Below, in pieces: positions 34,572 to 48,525 of a DNA stretch of 64,000 nucleotides (the first letter of the stretch is position 1; each line of letters starts with the position of its first letter). The position numbers and the translations under genes were made by a program. The notes beneath the pieces are model-generated. The model searched no databases. It saw only the letters and a list, made by a program, of their open reading frames with translations, and was not told where the DNA came from. Source of the DNA: Stratiolaelaps scimitus (Eukaryota > Arthropoda > Arachnida > Mesostigmata > Laelapidae); NCBI GenBank assembly GCA_019614645.1, contig JABWDB010000004.1, positions 23,808,001 to 23,872,000 on the forward strand, given 5' to 3'.

Positions 34572-37500
34572 AGTCCAGCAATGTCCTGCACTTTCTAGAG
34601 CACCCACCCACTTCAAGTTTAAAGCTTGAATACTCAACGGGACAAGATAACCCTGCTTGTGGTTATGCGTTGGAAAGTTAAAACTTGTCCCAAGTACGGT
34701 CATTTGACGGTCCCTTCAATCACAAGATGGAAAAGATCATATCATACGTTCGCTTCAGTCCACATGCATTCACATCGCGTTTTAGTTTCACTCATTTCAC
34801 AAGGCCACGTTCACAAAGATATGGTGCTACGCGAGGACAGACGAAAGCAAGGCTGCCAAAAATGGGAGAGATCACCGACATGGATCGCCTGAAATACACG
34901 CGACTCTTACGAAAGCGCGGTTCAAGCACACGCTGAATGGATTGCCTTTCACCGTATAGCAATCTCAGTAGGTCACGTTCTGTTAGCCATCTGACCATTG
35001 ACTCTTATTGCATTGAAAGATGATATCATTGAAGTTTTCTATGATTATTTCTTAGTTTCCCATTGACCATTCCTGAAAGGCCTATTCAGGACCCATCGAA
35101 CTCAATTAAGCTCTCTCAAAATATAGTCGAAGGGACATTAAGATTACTTCTCATACGTAACCGTAACTAGGTATGCTCTTTACGGTTTGGGGGCCGGCGT
35201 CCAGTTGTCGAAGCCAGGTATAGTTTCCCACAACATAATTATAAATCTAACTTATCCATGTTTGAAGCCAACGTTGGCAATTGAAATAAATTAATCTAAC
35301 GTGACGTCAAGTGTACTGCACCTCAACAGGCACTACAATTAGGAAAAAAACGTCCTACCCAACTGCTTTTTTGTGGAAAATCACCAATTTGGAGCAAGTT
35401 TTCGAAAAGCATATGCTATGTCAGTCGCAGGTGGATGAGGGTTATTCATACGGTAAGAACCGAGAAATATCTAATGGGAGAAGGCCAGACAAACAAACGT
35501 CTATCAAAGTGATTAAGGCATAATCTCTTTACATAATAGCCTATGACGCAAAACTATGCTAAAACAACGTAATCTGCATAGAACTAGGCTTTGCTGCGAG
35601 GATTTTTCTGGCTGTAATTCGAATGTCCGAGCCCGTGAGATGCGTAGTATGTGTATGATAAAATAAATAAATCTATGCCTTGCTATAATATCTTTACAAA
35701 ATTGGCCTCATTCATTGAAGGTCAGACGATGAGTGCGTTTCAGAAACTGGACAGATCTAGTCCGAAGCACCGAAAGGAAGTTGACACATGATCTACGCTG
35801 GATTCTTTGGGATATTGGAGACAATTTGAAACCTCCTCTGTGTGGGGTATAATTTCGCTTGGAACAAGAGACGTTCACAGGGCTGGGATGTGGAAGAGGA
35901 GACTGGGAGACATCTAATTTTCAGTCGATTCCAATATCTCACATGCATATGGCCATCAGAGGTTTCCAGGGTATCTTCATGTCAGCAAAATCAAGTAGTA
36001 GTGTGATTTCCCGAAATCGCGTGTTAGAAGGATGTCGGGCATTTCGCGCCTCTGACTCGAAGCTATTTTGTGCAGACTGGCAGATCTGTCGTTTGCTTCG
36101 AAAAACAGAACCAAAAATAGTGGAAATGATAGATTCCTGCCGCTTCCATCATCGAATAGGTATTACTGTAGTATGAGCGAGATATGAGCGATATTTCTGT
36201 CGCAGATTGATTGAATCGCACATGAGAAGGTAAGCGTACATGTACGCCCTCCAGTAAAATAGTTGAAAATTAACTAACCGATTCAAAAGGACACCCCGAA
36301 TGTCCACAGGAAGTAGTTAAGCAGCCGGAACTCAAGATGTATGAAAACGGTAAGCAATTTACTTGTTAAGCTACTCCCACTCTACCCAACTTGTTTGTTG
36401 CAGAGCGTGGACACAGGTCACTCGAGAAATAGCACCCTACTACACAGGCTATGTGGTGATAAGGGTGATACCAATGCAATCAAACGGTATCAGAAAGAAT
36501 ATGTTATCAGAATAAAGGTAAATGTTTTATTGGTTTATTTACGGGACTGCTGTTTTTACAATGCGGAGCAATGCGGAGTTATAAATATATCCGCCTTTAC
36601 AGGTTGTCGCAAGACACCAAAGGACACCTTATTGCATTTTGAAATTGTGTGCCGTTTATCCAATTTTAGAAATCATGTTAGAACTGTTATATATATTATG
36701 TACTCAACTGGCAACGAAGTAAGAACGCCGCTGATGCCCATCGCGCACTGTGAACGAAGCACCAAAAAACTTCATCAAGTGTTTTGGTTTGCCACTCTAT
36801 CCGTATAACGTATGGATTTGCTGGATTTTCATTTTTATTTTTTTTCATTTTGTGGGGTTAGCCATAGCATTCATTATCCTCTTAATTATGATTCAAGTTG
36901 AATGAGCTCACCAAGTAATACTAATTCCGCAAAATAAAGGAACTCATATGTGTGATGGCATAGCAGTGATATGTGGCCCTGCTTAGATGTGGAATGTCCC
37001 TCCCAATTTCTCACTCTCGCAGTATGATCTCCAAGAAGGTCCTCAATTGGATTTCTGTAGTGAAGTTGGCTGAATCTCGGCAATTAAAACCCTCAAATAG
37101 AGAGCGCACACATGCTTCATAAAAATCCAGAGTGCCATGTACTGAAAGGAAATCATAACTCTCTGAGGAATTGAAATTTCTTTCCCAGCGCTATCTTAAG
37201 CCTATTCGGGTGCAGGCGGCGTCGTAGGTAGTGATCCGCCCGAAGGTTCTTCAAGTCTGACTTAAATCAGCAGAGGTTTCAGATCATTGGCATGTCCAAC
37301 GCGTATGCCTGTGTCTAGCTAACAAGCTAACAAACACAGATTCAAGTATGTGTTTTCCTGTCTCGGTAACAGTTTTGACGGCGTTCAATTAGAAGTCCAC
37401 TTGAATAGAAAAAGGGCACCTTCTAAATATTGCTCAACCATGAGTTGCTCACGGACCGTTCAATATTGAAAGGTGGGCCCATCTGTTCTGCGGTATTTGC

Positions 37501-38499
37501 CTCTGCCTCCACAGGACCTTACCCATATAGTTTGCCGCATCCACAGGCCCGCTCAGTTGGTCCGTGAAGGTCTTGGCGGATTTAAGGCCAGATTTTCTGC
37601 GCGGTGGTCTTTCTCTCCTGTCCTCCCTCTTCTCTGTCCAGCTGTTCCTACGTCCTTGCTTGACTGCAATATGATTGAGAAAGCTCATTCTCAATGGATG
37701 GAAAACGGACAAGGCTCTGTGTCTGTTTGTCAGCCTAGAGCCAATTGCTTGCGTTGCCTGCTGGTGCGTCACAACGGTGGCTGCTTTTTCGATTTTTCTA
37801 TACCGGACGTGGTTGTACCCACCTATGTATAAAACGTGCGTACATATGTGCCGCTATGGTCAGGCTTGTATGTGGCACTTGGCAAAATAAGGTCGCACAA
37901 AAAGGATCTGCAGTGGTGATTGACGCCAAATGGGTCCGCGTATAGCGATGCGAGATGAAATGACCAACCGGTCGACTATCAGGGATCCGAAAATGGTAAG
38001 ACGAAGCAGGAGGAACTGGTGAACACGTATTTGCTTGTCCAATGAGTTATAAATCAAATGTGGTGAAGTTGATGTAAGTGCCCTAGGACTCTTTGAGTAA
38101 CATGTATATCGTTGAACAGTAACGACATCGCAATAATACATAACAGCGTATTGCAGAGCAACATACAGTAATTTGCCTATCGTGTCATTAGTACTTGAAA
38201 CCAAAACAAGCCGACAGACAAGCCCCTTTTAACAGTTTCGGTTTAGAAAGCTCAGAGAAACGACCGCTTCGACAAGCACATAAGTCTTTTTGGTCTAATC
38301 CGAGCCGTCGGTCATTATTGGAGTTCACAGGCTAGATGCGGCCAGGCCCGCTCAACACATCTACGCCTGTCACCCATCCTTATATTAGCCTGAGCATTAT
38401 AGAATCTCTGTCAAACTTTTTTAATACTGGGATGATCAAAACTCGTTGTTGTTGCTGTTGTTATTGTTTGTGGTTGTTTTTCGACTCATGCTTGCCCTA

Positions 38500-39900
38500 C
38501 GAGTTGAACTGCTCTGACAATATAGCGCCGTATGGTGTCAGCACGCCGGATCAGGATGCCAGACGAGGATCAAGCGTCCAATCCTAGCGTGGCTACGATA
38601 CCCGTGTATGTCCAGCAGAACACGAATGTGATGCGCCTTCTCTGTGTGTCTAGGTACTTTTCCGGGCCGCCCTTCCTCATTTTTCTGCTTTCTATCTTCG
38701 CTCTCTGTCCCCCTCCTTTCAACGGTGGCCCAACCCGTGCGCTGCATGAGAGTGCCCTGCGTCTACCAAACCTGGACTGGCTGTACTGCACACGTAGCCG
38801 TGCGTCCGCCACTCTTCTGACCGTCTGTCTCCTGCCGCTGTTCCATACTTGTCTATCCAACGCTGACAGTTCGCCCACTCTGGTCTTATCCCTTGGAGCC
38901 AGCCATCTCGCATCCACTTCAGCCGGCCATGTATGCCTAGCCGTTCACCCGCTCCGCGTAGCAGCTGCTATATATCGGTAGGGCTACTATACGCAAGCAA
39001 CGGCGAAAGCACCGCGCCACCGCGGCAACGACAAGGCAGCGTCAGTGCTGGTGGTGGTGGCGGCGAACGAACCGACGGCAAGTCAACTTTTTTTCACCCG
39101 CCACAGCCCCCTACGATGTTTACTCACTCACTTTGAATACCCGGCTACCAGTACTGCGAACTGCCAGGTTCCCCGCTCCTCTTCCCCGATGATGGGAAAG
39201 AGCTTCCTTCGTCCTATGTCCTCGTACGCCCCATAGCTCTTCCTGCTTTGTCTATTGCTCCCTGGTCCCTCCGGGGGAATCAGACCGGACGAGCTGTCGC
39301 TCGGCAACTTGCTCACTCGGCAGAGATTGTCTGTGTTTTCGTGTTTGCACGATGAAACTGCACATCATGCACAAAAAGCAAGCGGCTTTAGGCAGCCAGC
39401 TAGAGGAGATACATACTCGCTGCCTTGTATGTACAATACGATAGACCGGAACGGTAGACCATCACCAGTGACAGCACAAGTGGCAATGCTAGTTGTGGGC
39501 GTTCTGGGGGCTGCTGGAGGTGCGGTGTTCGAGGCGTGGGCTCGTGTGTTAGCCGCTGAGAACTTCGGGGACTTCAAGGGATTGAGGTGCTAGCACGATG
39601 TAGGACGGGGAAGGGGAGCGTAGAGAAACGCTATGCAGTTCGATCGAATAGAACAGCAAGCAGCAGCAATGAACGGCACTGACGTCGATGAGCGGCAGGC
39701 CGTCTACCGGACGGACGATGGGATGCCGAGAAAGGAAAGAGAATCGCCTCAGGCGTTTGGGTCGAAGCAGCAGCACTGGTTGTAATTCTAGTGGTAGTAG
39801 TGTTCCAGTAGCGCCACGGGGCTGATGCCACGCCTCTGCCGGGGCGACAAGAAGCCGACTGATGCATCGTTCCTTTCGCGCGAGTTGAAACTAACTTGAC
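38500..39900. other. GC-rich CpG patch, no gene recognised
   Basis: Open frames up to about 149 codons exist on both strands, overlap one another and look like composition effects. No domain was found. Possible 5' exon or promoter region. Confidence 0.25.
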
Positions 39901-42261
39901 AACAAATAAGCACAGCCAACTCCAGCAAGGGAAGCAGGCAAGAAAGTCGGGCTAGTCAGTGTATATTTTTTCCGCTGGGAGATTCAGTTTCATATCATGG
40001 ATTTGGGCGAGTGCACGTTACGATGCGTCATGACTACATCGTTCGTTCAACATGAACACATGGACAGCACGGACACAATTAGCACTGTGCGAATGACTGC
40101 TGGTGAGGGAAAATCCACTTGAGCAGAGAGAATTTAAAACAATTATGACCACAAAGGTGGTTGCGGGCACTTATCGGCGGATGTCATCGTAGGCGAACAA
40201 CGTCACAACTATACAAACTCAGTGTACGAAGACAAATCGCTTTTCGTCTTATGGCGAATCCGAAAAATATTCGAAGGGACCACCATCAGGTGTTTTCTGT
40301 AGGTGTTTGACCCTTTTAGTGATCTAAGTCGCACAAGCGCTCTCGACATCATAGGCATGTTGTAATTACAGCCTTAGACTGATATATGCATGCATATACC
40401 ATTGAATTTATGTCTGCATTTCTGTTTCTGCTGGCGATCTGGATTTTGATGATTTTTTTGTGCGTCAAATATGCACGAAGTTCCCTATGTTTGCGTCCAC
40501 GGTGTCACGTGTTTGAACGCTGTTGGTGTGCTCACTTGAGTTGACGAAACAACAATATGATGGGCTCAACAAGTCTGGACAAAAGACAGCTCAACCGGTT
40601 TGAGAAAAATCCGGCTCATGGAAATTAGGAGGAGTTGTCCCTTGACATGGCTGCATAAGCACTATGGCGAGAATAGGGTAACAGATCAGTTGTTGCAACG
40701 TAACGGGCTAATCGCGATGCCGGGGCAGAATAACGGCAAATGGAACGGGATAGCTGTAGCCGCGAAACAAGCTTGCGGAGTAATTTAATCAGTCTAATTA
40801 GCGTAACCACTAGGTCACGGAATTTGCTCTCACAATGCAATCGAATAGGTGGATGGATCAGTGGAGCAAGATGAAAAGGCCCAATGAAACAGGTCTCGTT
40901 AGCTGAAGTTTGGCAATCGGAAAACTGCAGCGAGGTAACCGCAACGCGAAAATAATTGTACCTGTAATAGAGCAAGAGGGATTCCTGCCAGAGGTTTGTC
41001 GTCCTGTTACACGTACAACAACGTGATGACGGCTCAAACTCGGAGTGTCTGAAACCAGTTTAGATATGATTGACGAACGTTCCGGATAGTGTTGCGTAGC
41101 ATAGAGTGCGCCCGTAGTGTGGAGTATATCGAGGCAAAAGTAATCTCCTTTGTTGAAAAGTGACTTTTGGTTTCATCTTACATCGATGTATCTATATATA
41201 TATCTATATATAATATATTGGACACGGAGCCGGCGAACGCAAGGCAAATAATAGCGTGTTAATTATAAGTGTGGATGTTGTCCACTTCAGCGTTCGGCAC
41301 GTTATTACCCTCGATACGCGACAGCTCGATACAGCCAACTTCGTGTGTATGCAAAGTGCTCATCTAGCAGCTGCCCGCCTCGCTAGCATGCTGTCACTGC
41401 CGAGGACGAACAGCTAATGTTATGCAAGCTTAGACCCGCTCGCAAGATCACGGTCCGTCTTTGTTTGCAACTGTAGTAGCCCTCATCAATGATCACTACA
41501 GTTTCCAGGCGGTTTCCCCGACCAAGGCCTCCGCTAAAGCCATTGTGCTGTCAAATTCCTTGACAACGTTAACTTTGTCGAGTCGGGAAGAGAGTGGCAG
41601 GCCACTTTGAGTCAAGAGGGAAGGTCTTTGAAGGGGCCGAGCTGTTGAGAGCAGCGCGGGTGTGTACGATCGTCGGAGATAGTCAAGACGGTGAACAAGG
41701 CGACCCCTCCCTTGACAAAGCATCCTTGAGATATACTGTATATGTTACTCCCCTAGAAAACGTCGCCATTCCAAACGCCGTTGATATATATATATAAAGT
41801 ATGCTGGGCAAAAGAAGACAGCTTGAAAGGAACGAATTCAGTTTGTGTGCAAAATGAAGTTCTAACGGAAAATAAAAAGGGGCGAATACAAATTGAAGGC
41901 AACCGAGGGCGACGCTTGTCATAAAGATGAATAAGCCTATATTCCTATGTAAAATATCTCCAACCGCATCATTCGTGATTGTGCTGCTGATACCGAAAAC
42001 AAATGCGTCGCTAGGGTCCTCAAACAGATAGTTATCGCTGTTTGCTTACTCGTCCACGCGTAAATTGAATGTGGTTTTGCAATAACTCCTATCACATGAC
42101 TAGCTGCCATGCGACGTCTCCAACCGAAAATGCCAAACAGCATTTTCAAAGCTGTTTATGGGGATGTTGACGTCGACGCACAAAGCGACGTATTTGACGT
42201 ATACTCGAAAAGTCTTGATATGTAGTCAGTGGAAGTAATTCCACCACGAACATATAAGTCA

Positions 42262-42297
42262 ATATTCCAAGTTGACGCTCAACCAACATTTAACGTT
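42262..42297 (+). repeat. Dispersed stem-loop repeat, diverged copy 4
   Basis: It has the same layout as the copies at 1.05-1.15 kb and 48.6 kb: AT-rich lead, then stem GTTGA/TCAAC with loop CGC, then CCAACATTTAACGT. Both sides of the stem have changed together, so base pairing is kept despite sequence divergence. Confidence 0.65.
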
Positions 42298-42729
42298 GGA
42301 GATAGTTGCTTTGTTCAAATTGCTCGACTAATTCCAGAGCGCGTCAATTGTATTGTGATTACTTTTCTGCTCATATAGTGCTTCCAAATGAAAGCAACTG
42401 TTTCAGGTTTCACCATTTATTCTATTTGCCCGAAAAAAAAGACCGTTTTCGCCGCAATTCTATCGGTGTAGCTGAGCTTATTACTGTTAGCAATCGCTCT
42501 TTCGCCTGTTCGACATTTCCGTGATCTCCATTTATGATAGATACCGGTGCAGCAGCTAGGCTAGGCATTGTGTGGTGGCCACTAGTTTTGCTGTGCATCA
42601 GCAATTAACGCCTGGGGGTGAAATTGCTAATTTAACTCACGAATATCCTCCTCACCCATTACAGTGCGGCAGTTCATTGGGCCATTGGCTTCCTCTGTAC
42701 TCTTGATTATCCTGTTCATTTGAATGCTT

Positions 42730-43370
42730 CGAAGAACCATCGATGATAATGATGTTGACGACGACGACGACATCTGGTGGCATAAACCGCGTCGAAATTC
42801 GCCACCTCCACCCCCGAGACGACCTCTTTATATCTCTGCCTATCTCGCATCCCCTGCAGCAGCAAATCTCATGCTTGTCGTGCGGCGTCGGACGTGCAAG
42901 AGCGCACTGACATCTACCCCGCCACTGGCGCCCGCTACCCAATAGCAGGCGTAATCTAATAATTGCCTCCGCCTTGGCGGAGCACGCCGTCCGCTGGGAA
43001 TACATACCCGCAATGCGACATAAGGAAGTGACAGATTTTCGGATGACACTTTTACGACGAGGAGGACCTCCTCGTCGCTTGCCAAAGGAGTATCCTGACC
43101 GGCGTTAGGAGACGAACCACGGAGCGAATCAGATTTGCAGCTAACATAGGGGTACGGGTAGGGCTGGGGGTGCAGGCCTGAAGACGGGGCAGGCGAAATA
43201 TAAAGGAATAGCTTTGCGATATTGCCGATGCGGCTGGTAGCCGCTGGGGAGGGCCTGCCAAGGATGGACCTCTGCTAAGTTAGCAGTTTCGCGTTTCTGA
43301 GAGCGGCAGCCGCAGCCTCGGAAGCGCCGCAGAGGCCTCATCCAAAACAATTCGCCCGTATCGTTTCGGT
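42730..43370. other. GC-rich CpG patch, no gene recognised
   Basis: Contains GAC repeats (Asp-rich plus-strand reading at 42740-42775) and Pro-rich codons. Several short overlapping frames and no domain. Confidence 0.25.
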
Positions 43371-43378
43371 GATACTCT

Positions 43379-43403
43379 CTATCTCTCTCTCTCTCTCTCT
43401 CTT
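43379..43403. repeat. (CT)n microsatellite
   Basis: Pyrimidine run of CT units. Similar CT or GA tracts are at 6505-6545, 6846-6862, 9359-9374, 28998-29010 and 60607-60622. (CA)n tracts lie at 3607-3625 and 12536-12551. Confidence 0.9.
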
Positions 43404-45285
43404 GATACCCTTCGTGTGCCTTCCCCTCTCATGGACCTTTTGCTCTGGTCGATAGTGCAAAGAACGATTATGCCGTTGGCTACGATACCCTTTTCGCCTC
43501 GGTGTCCCGAGGACGGTAATGGGCCTGACATGTCGCAGACTGATTCCAATACAGTCGCAACTCAGTTCGCTCGGTTAGGTATAGGTAGCGTTAGAGTGCG
43601 GTGAGCTAACTGACTTGGAGATACATGGATTCAACAGAACATAACAGGAATTTAGTGTAGGCTCTTCCAATGGAACGGATATATATATAGATATATGTAT
43701 TTACCCGCCTCTCCGGTGCGAAGTACTAGACGCAAGTCGGCTGGCTCGAGCTAAAACTTTCTCTTCTGTCTGTGCTGCGCGGGAACTGGATATTTAGTGG
43801 GAGACCTTTCACATGTGAGTCCATTCAACCATACAGGTCAGTTGGTCGTTCCGAAGTTCGAAATTTAGGATCGCTCCGCGTCCGTGTAGCAGCGAGTTCG
43901 GTTGCCGCTTACCGAGTAGGCCGTAAATGTTACGATTAAGGTTCACTGCTGCGATCGAATGTGTCCGTTCCGACGTTTTAGGCACTTAACCTGTTCTGTT
44001 ATTCCTTCGGCTATAAAGTCGTACCTCCAGCGTTTGAGCTATCTGAAGCCAGAGCATCAGTACCATTGGCCTTGATTGACGTGTGTGAATTCTCCATCTC
44101 CATCATTTATTAGTATCATTATGATAATAACAATTGTTATTAGTATAACTATTATTATCGCTATAGTTCTTATCGTGGTCCTCATTGAGAATGATCATGG
44201 CTCATATCGCTGATAACCCTATGGAGGGTCATCGGTAAAAAAATAGAATTTAATTTTGATTCCATATGAGTGGTCAGATAGGCCACTGCAGGCGTTGTGC
44301 CACGATGATGGTATCACAGAGTTATGTATGCAGTTGATTCTGCAGTGAGTGGCGACCAACTAGAGAATCAGTGACAGGGCGTCGCGAATTGATGAGGCTA
44401 TTTCAACTTAGTCGTTTCTATTTAATTATTATCTTCCTCGAATGATTTTGATTGCGTGTGAAATTTGACTGCGAGTGAAATTTTCTTCAAACGCACGGAC
44501 GCCACCAGAGACATTCGACCAGCTGTATACTATGCAATGTGTACAGCTCGCTCTTTCTGATAAATAGTAGCGCCCAATACATAGCTCAAATATCTTCAAT
44601 ATGATCTGTTTTTGTTGCAAGGTCTCGAAAGTTCTCATCGCGATGAACCCTTTCTTGTGGCAAAGTTTTCCTATTTCGTTAATAGCTTATTTACTTGATA
44701 TTTCGTTTCCACGATGTTTACGCTGGTTTACAGAATGAGATGAACACAATAAATACGCACATTCGTCCTATGAAAACATCGTTTTCCCTATCCAGCCTAC
44801 GGCGTGGCAGGCAAGGCGTAAATATTCTAGAAAGCAGCTTTACAACTTAAGCTCCAATATTAAATTAGAGGGTGACACTTTGTACGGCCGGACTTCGCTG
44901 TCGATAGCCAAAGAGGCTGGGTGTTAGGTGTTAGCGCGGCAGATTTCCTGGCGCTCTAGACAAGAACGCTAATTTGCCGCTCGATCGAGCCGCTTCAAAG
45001 CGAACATCACATGGGTAGGAAGTGCCCCACAGTGTGGGCCATCTCGTAGCCGATGTCTCGTGGTAGCTCGACTACTTTGGGAAGAGAACCTAAAAATATA
45101 TGGAAGTTCTAGGTAAGGAATAGACTATTGGAGATAGGCTAAGGACCAATCCGGAGCAAGAATACGTTATATATCTATCCAATAATCAAGTAATCTGTGG
45201 AAAGTAATTCATAATGAATGGTAATACGTCCAAGGTAGTAATTATGATTCTTGAGCGCAACTACAATTTCAAATATAAAAACAGG

Positions 45286-46083
45286 CTTTTTTTCCTAGAT
45301 ACAATACTATTAACAGATTTGAATCTGATATCCAAGGTGTGCTCAGCGACATGGAATTTGTGATCGGAGTTTTCACCACGTTTGGCCTTGTTGCCAACGA
45401 GAGAAAGTCCGTCCTCACATCGTTCCGATTCTCAGCTCGGTGGAAGCGTGGTGTGCTTTGCGTCCTTCCGCCAAATGCTTGGGCTTTATGATCTAGGAGA
45501 CCGTAGAATGGCACACACACACCTCGGTCCCCGTGCGTCCAAAGGTTATGCGATAATCGCGTTGACAGGACGAATTCGGAAGCTCGAAGTCCTTTGTGAT
45601 CTGTTCCCACTGTGGGGTTACTCTTGGCCAATGAGATGCTACTGTCGCTTCTCCTATGTTATGCAATTTCTATCTGGGGCGATAACAAAATAGAAACAGT
45701 TAGGCCTGCCGAGGTCATAAATAATGATGCGCTCAGGGTAATATTTGGCAGACGTCGTAACGACTCGATTGCATATGTCTCCGGTAGATATCGGCCTCGT
45801 TCAGTTAGCAAGTTTACACAATTAATATCGCTCTCCTCGCCTTTTTTAAATGTCGAGAGGGATGATTCCGGCGCACATATCATTTCCGAGCGCCGCTGTC
45901 GAGAAGAGAGCTACCGGACGTGCAACTGTGTTTGAGATGTCATTTGTAATTAAGGAATCTAATCGCCATGCACTTGCCTGTCGTCTACCGGAAGTCTGGG
46001 ACTCACCAACAAAAGAAATTCGGTCGCTCACCTCAACCAAGACGTTTTTGTGCGCAGTGAAGAAGACCACTAACATCAGATAA
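45286..46083 (+). mobile_element. Decayed non-LTR retrotransposon (LINE), 3' part of reverse transcriptase ORF
   Basis: Three plus-strand frames together read as the end of a LINE polymerase. DTILLTD at 45298-45318 corresponds to the Y-A-D-D catalytic motif region, with the first residues damaged. In the next frame from 45321 comes DIQGVLSDMEFV...FGLVANERKS, the thumb-side segment. A third frame at 45500-45600 has RASKGYAIIALTGRI. From 45612 comes LLLCYAISIWG followed by NNDALRVIFGRRR, the usual 'Y..IWG ... QN.ALR...G' block. The final piece at 45960-46083 has LPEVWDSPTKEIRSLTS..TF...VKK, matching the 'P..WN.LP..IR..TS...FK' ending of CR1-like elements. At least three frameshifts and stop codons show it is dead. 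I see no 5' half, endonuclease domain or clear poly(A) tail. Family assignment beyond 'LINE, CR1-like' is uncertain. Confidence 0.7.
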
Positions 46084-46959
46084 TATGAGAAATCCGTATT
46101 TCTGCGAATGTACATATCAATGCAGATTTTTACCTTGTAGTTTATACCTTACAAATTAAACCTGTATATAGCTATGTTGGACCTACTTCATGTTGTGATA
46201 GTGACATTGTGAGTTGCTTTGCAGACGGAGTAGTGGCATACGACTTAGTTACGATCCAACGTGCTGGCGATGAGTGTGTCTCTTAGTCCTACACTTAGGC
46301 GATGAACTCTACCTAAATACTATTTTTTACAACTCAATATTCCTTTATCCTAGAGCTTAAGCCTTGAAACAAATTGGCGATTCCATGAATACTACCCAAT
46401 GTGAGTGAATTAATGAAATGCTCAATGGCTCATTATGTCTTATTTTTGGGTTCAAATAATTTCACTGTTATGGACTATGTTACAGACAACTAGACTGTTT
46501 ATAAAGAGCTGTTAGTTCTTTTTTCTTTATAGACCATTCATATTAGTCGTTTCCCATAAAATTCCACTTATTCACCGTTCGATTTGTCCAATCTGTCTTA
46601 TTATCTCGAACGATCCCCCGGTTCGGCGGCCTAGGTATTGTCAAACGCCACTAAAGAGCTCTGCAGCAGGCCTGTGGCACATTGGCGGAGCAAATCAGAA
46701 TCGTTCGTTTTTCGACAGCAAAGAAAAAAAAAAATCAGGAGAAAAGGCGCCACCGAAAGCAAGCGACGCTAACAGCAGCCGCCATGGAAAGCAAAGAAAT
46801 GACGGTGAGGACTGTCTGCAAAGCTAAATACAAGAAAATATTGCAGTATTCATAGGTCCATTGAGAATGAATGGAATTCATTTATTGCTTCTCTGGCCAT
46901 GATCCTTTTGTTGCCCCACGAATCTCTTTCGCCCGGAGATGTGCTGGTGACAGCTGGTA

Positions 46960-48240
46960 ATGAGTGATCGTTTGGGCGCTCCAAAGACTTCCCGGGCAGC
47001 GTTCCCGAACAAGCACCAGCCAGGGCTTCGCGTTCACGAATGGGACGCCTGCGCTTGGGTGCGGCCGTTCGGACAACGACGGGACGGGTGTAAAGCCGAA
47101 AATAGGGTGTGAGAGAGGGGGAGTAAGGGACAGATAAAGAGATAGAAGCGAATGCCAAAGAGGAACGAAGTCAAGCCGCCGCCGCCGCAGCGGTGGCGGT
47201 GAACAAAGTGGGTGGGCGAGACTATCACATAAAGCATCCGATGAATGAACCCTTGAACGGGTGAATTATCGACAGAAATGGCCAAGTAAGAGAAATAGAG
47301 TAACGGTAATGGCTAGGTTACTCAGGCCGTTGGTGTATAGGTGCACAGGCAGATGTAAATGTCGGTTCATGTTAAATATTGTATAGTGTTGTATATACGT
47401 TGCTTGAGCATGATTGACACCAGCGTGCAATATATGATGCAATAGTTACCCAGTAGTGACAGGGACTCTGACCAAATCACGTGGACGAGGTGCAATATAC
47501 GAGATGCATATGCCCATGCATCGTGCCTTGACGCTGAGATCTCTCCTCCATGCCCATCAGCTATAACAATATGGCGCAATTCTACTTTGCCATCTTTCCG
47601 CATCGCCACCCTGTTGAAAACGTGCCAGTACATATCTGTACTACTCAAATAAAAGCAGATTGCTGCTGTCCGTGGTGTGGCTGCATGTTTGGCAATTTTC
47701 AAAAGCGCAGGAACACCCCTGCGTTCGCTAGGTGCGCGGCAACTGTGCTTTCCAAAGGTTTTGCTACAGGCGCGATTCGACAACGCGTCCACTGTCACCC
47801 CAGCAGCATCGGCATCACCACCAGCACTCGAGCAAATGCGGGGGCGGTTGAGGGGGTATCCTCATACGGAAAGGTCGAGCTCAGGGTTGCGCTCACACAC
47901 GCTCAGGGAGAAGACAACGGGGAATAGTACGATGGAATCATTGTCCCCGTCATTAGGTGACGCTCGCCGGCTGGCGAAATTGTCGGTCGTGTCACACCGA
48001 GCAGGCGGCAACAGCAGCAGCTGGAACGAATCTGGACGTGAGTCGCTTACAAATCCCATAAGTGTAAAAAGAGAAAGACCTCTCCCCACCTAACCCCCCC
48101 GGGTCCCTTCACGCCGGTCCCAGCTCAGCCGGTTGCACTGCGCGCCACGCACAATGCGTCGATTCTGTAGATTCCGGCCGATGTGGCAGCGATGCAGCTA
48201 GCACAACGGGGACAGGCGAGCTCGCTGTGTCTCCCGGGTT
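46960..48240. other. GC-rich CpG patch, no gene recognised
   Basis: GCC/GCG-rich segment near 47176-47205 and many CpG. Overlapping frames of 100-143 codons on both strands have no conserved motif. A promoter or 5' UTR is possible. Confidence 0.25.
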
Positions 48241-48525
48241 AGTTCATGTCCCATTTTCTTATTTCATTGCTGTTGTTGCTTCGTCTGCCTCTGTTGCTAT
48301 CGTTGTCGGCATTGTTGAGTTCAAGGGACCTATTGAACTTGTTTCGTTCGATGTCGGAGCTTTCGCATAATGACTATTGCTATCAACTGTGATTCTGCAC
48401 CTCTCTGTGTTTATGTGTCTGTGCATTGTTGTATATTATGAATGGCTAGCGACATGTGCTTTGGGAGAGAAAATGCAGCCTGAGACACATTTGCAATCGC
48501 ATTACGATTCTCATTCGCCATACTG

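Larger units (their letters stand above)
34576..45285. other. Intergenic between the receptor gene and the LINE fragment
   Basis: Contains GC patches at 38.5 and 42.7 kb, a dispersed stem-loop copy at 42.26 kb, and a 155-codon ATG frame at 36341-36808 without a clear family. Otherwise AT-rich, with no supported gene. Confidence 0.5.

Noticed and set aside
36341..36808. 155-codon plus-strand frame with an H-x(4)-C element resembling the end of some LINE ORFs, and a possible small intron 36350-36406
   Set aside because: Only one partial motif, no reverse transcriptase blocks around it, and the splice alternative ends quickly at a stop.
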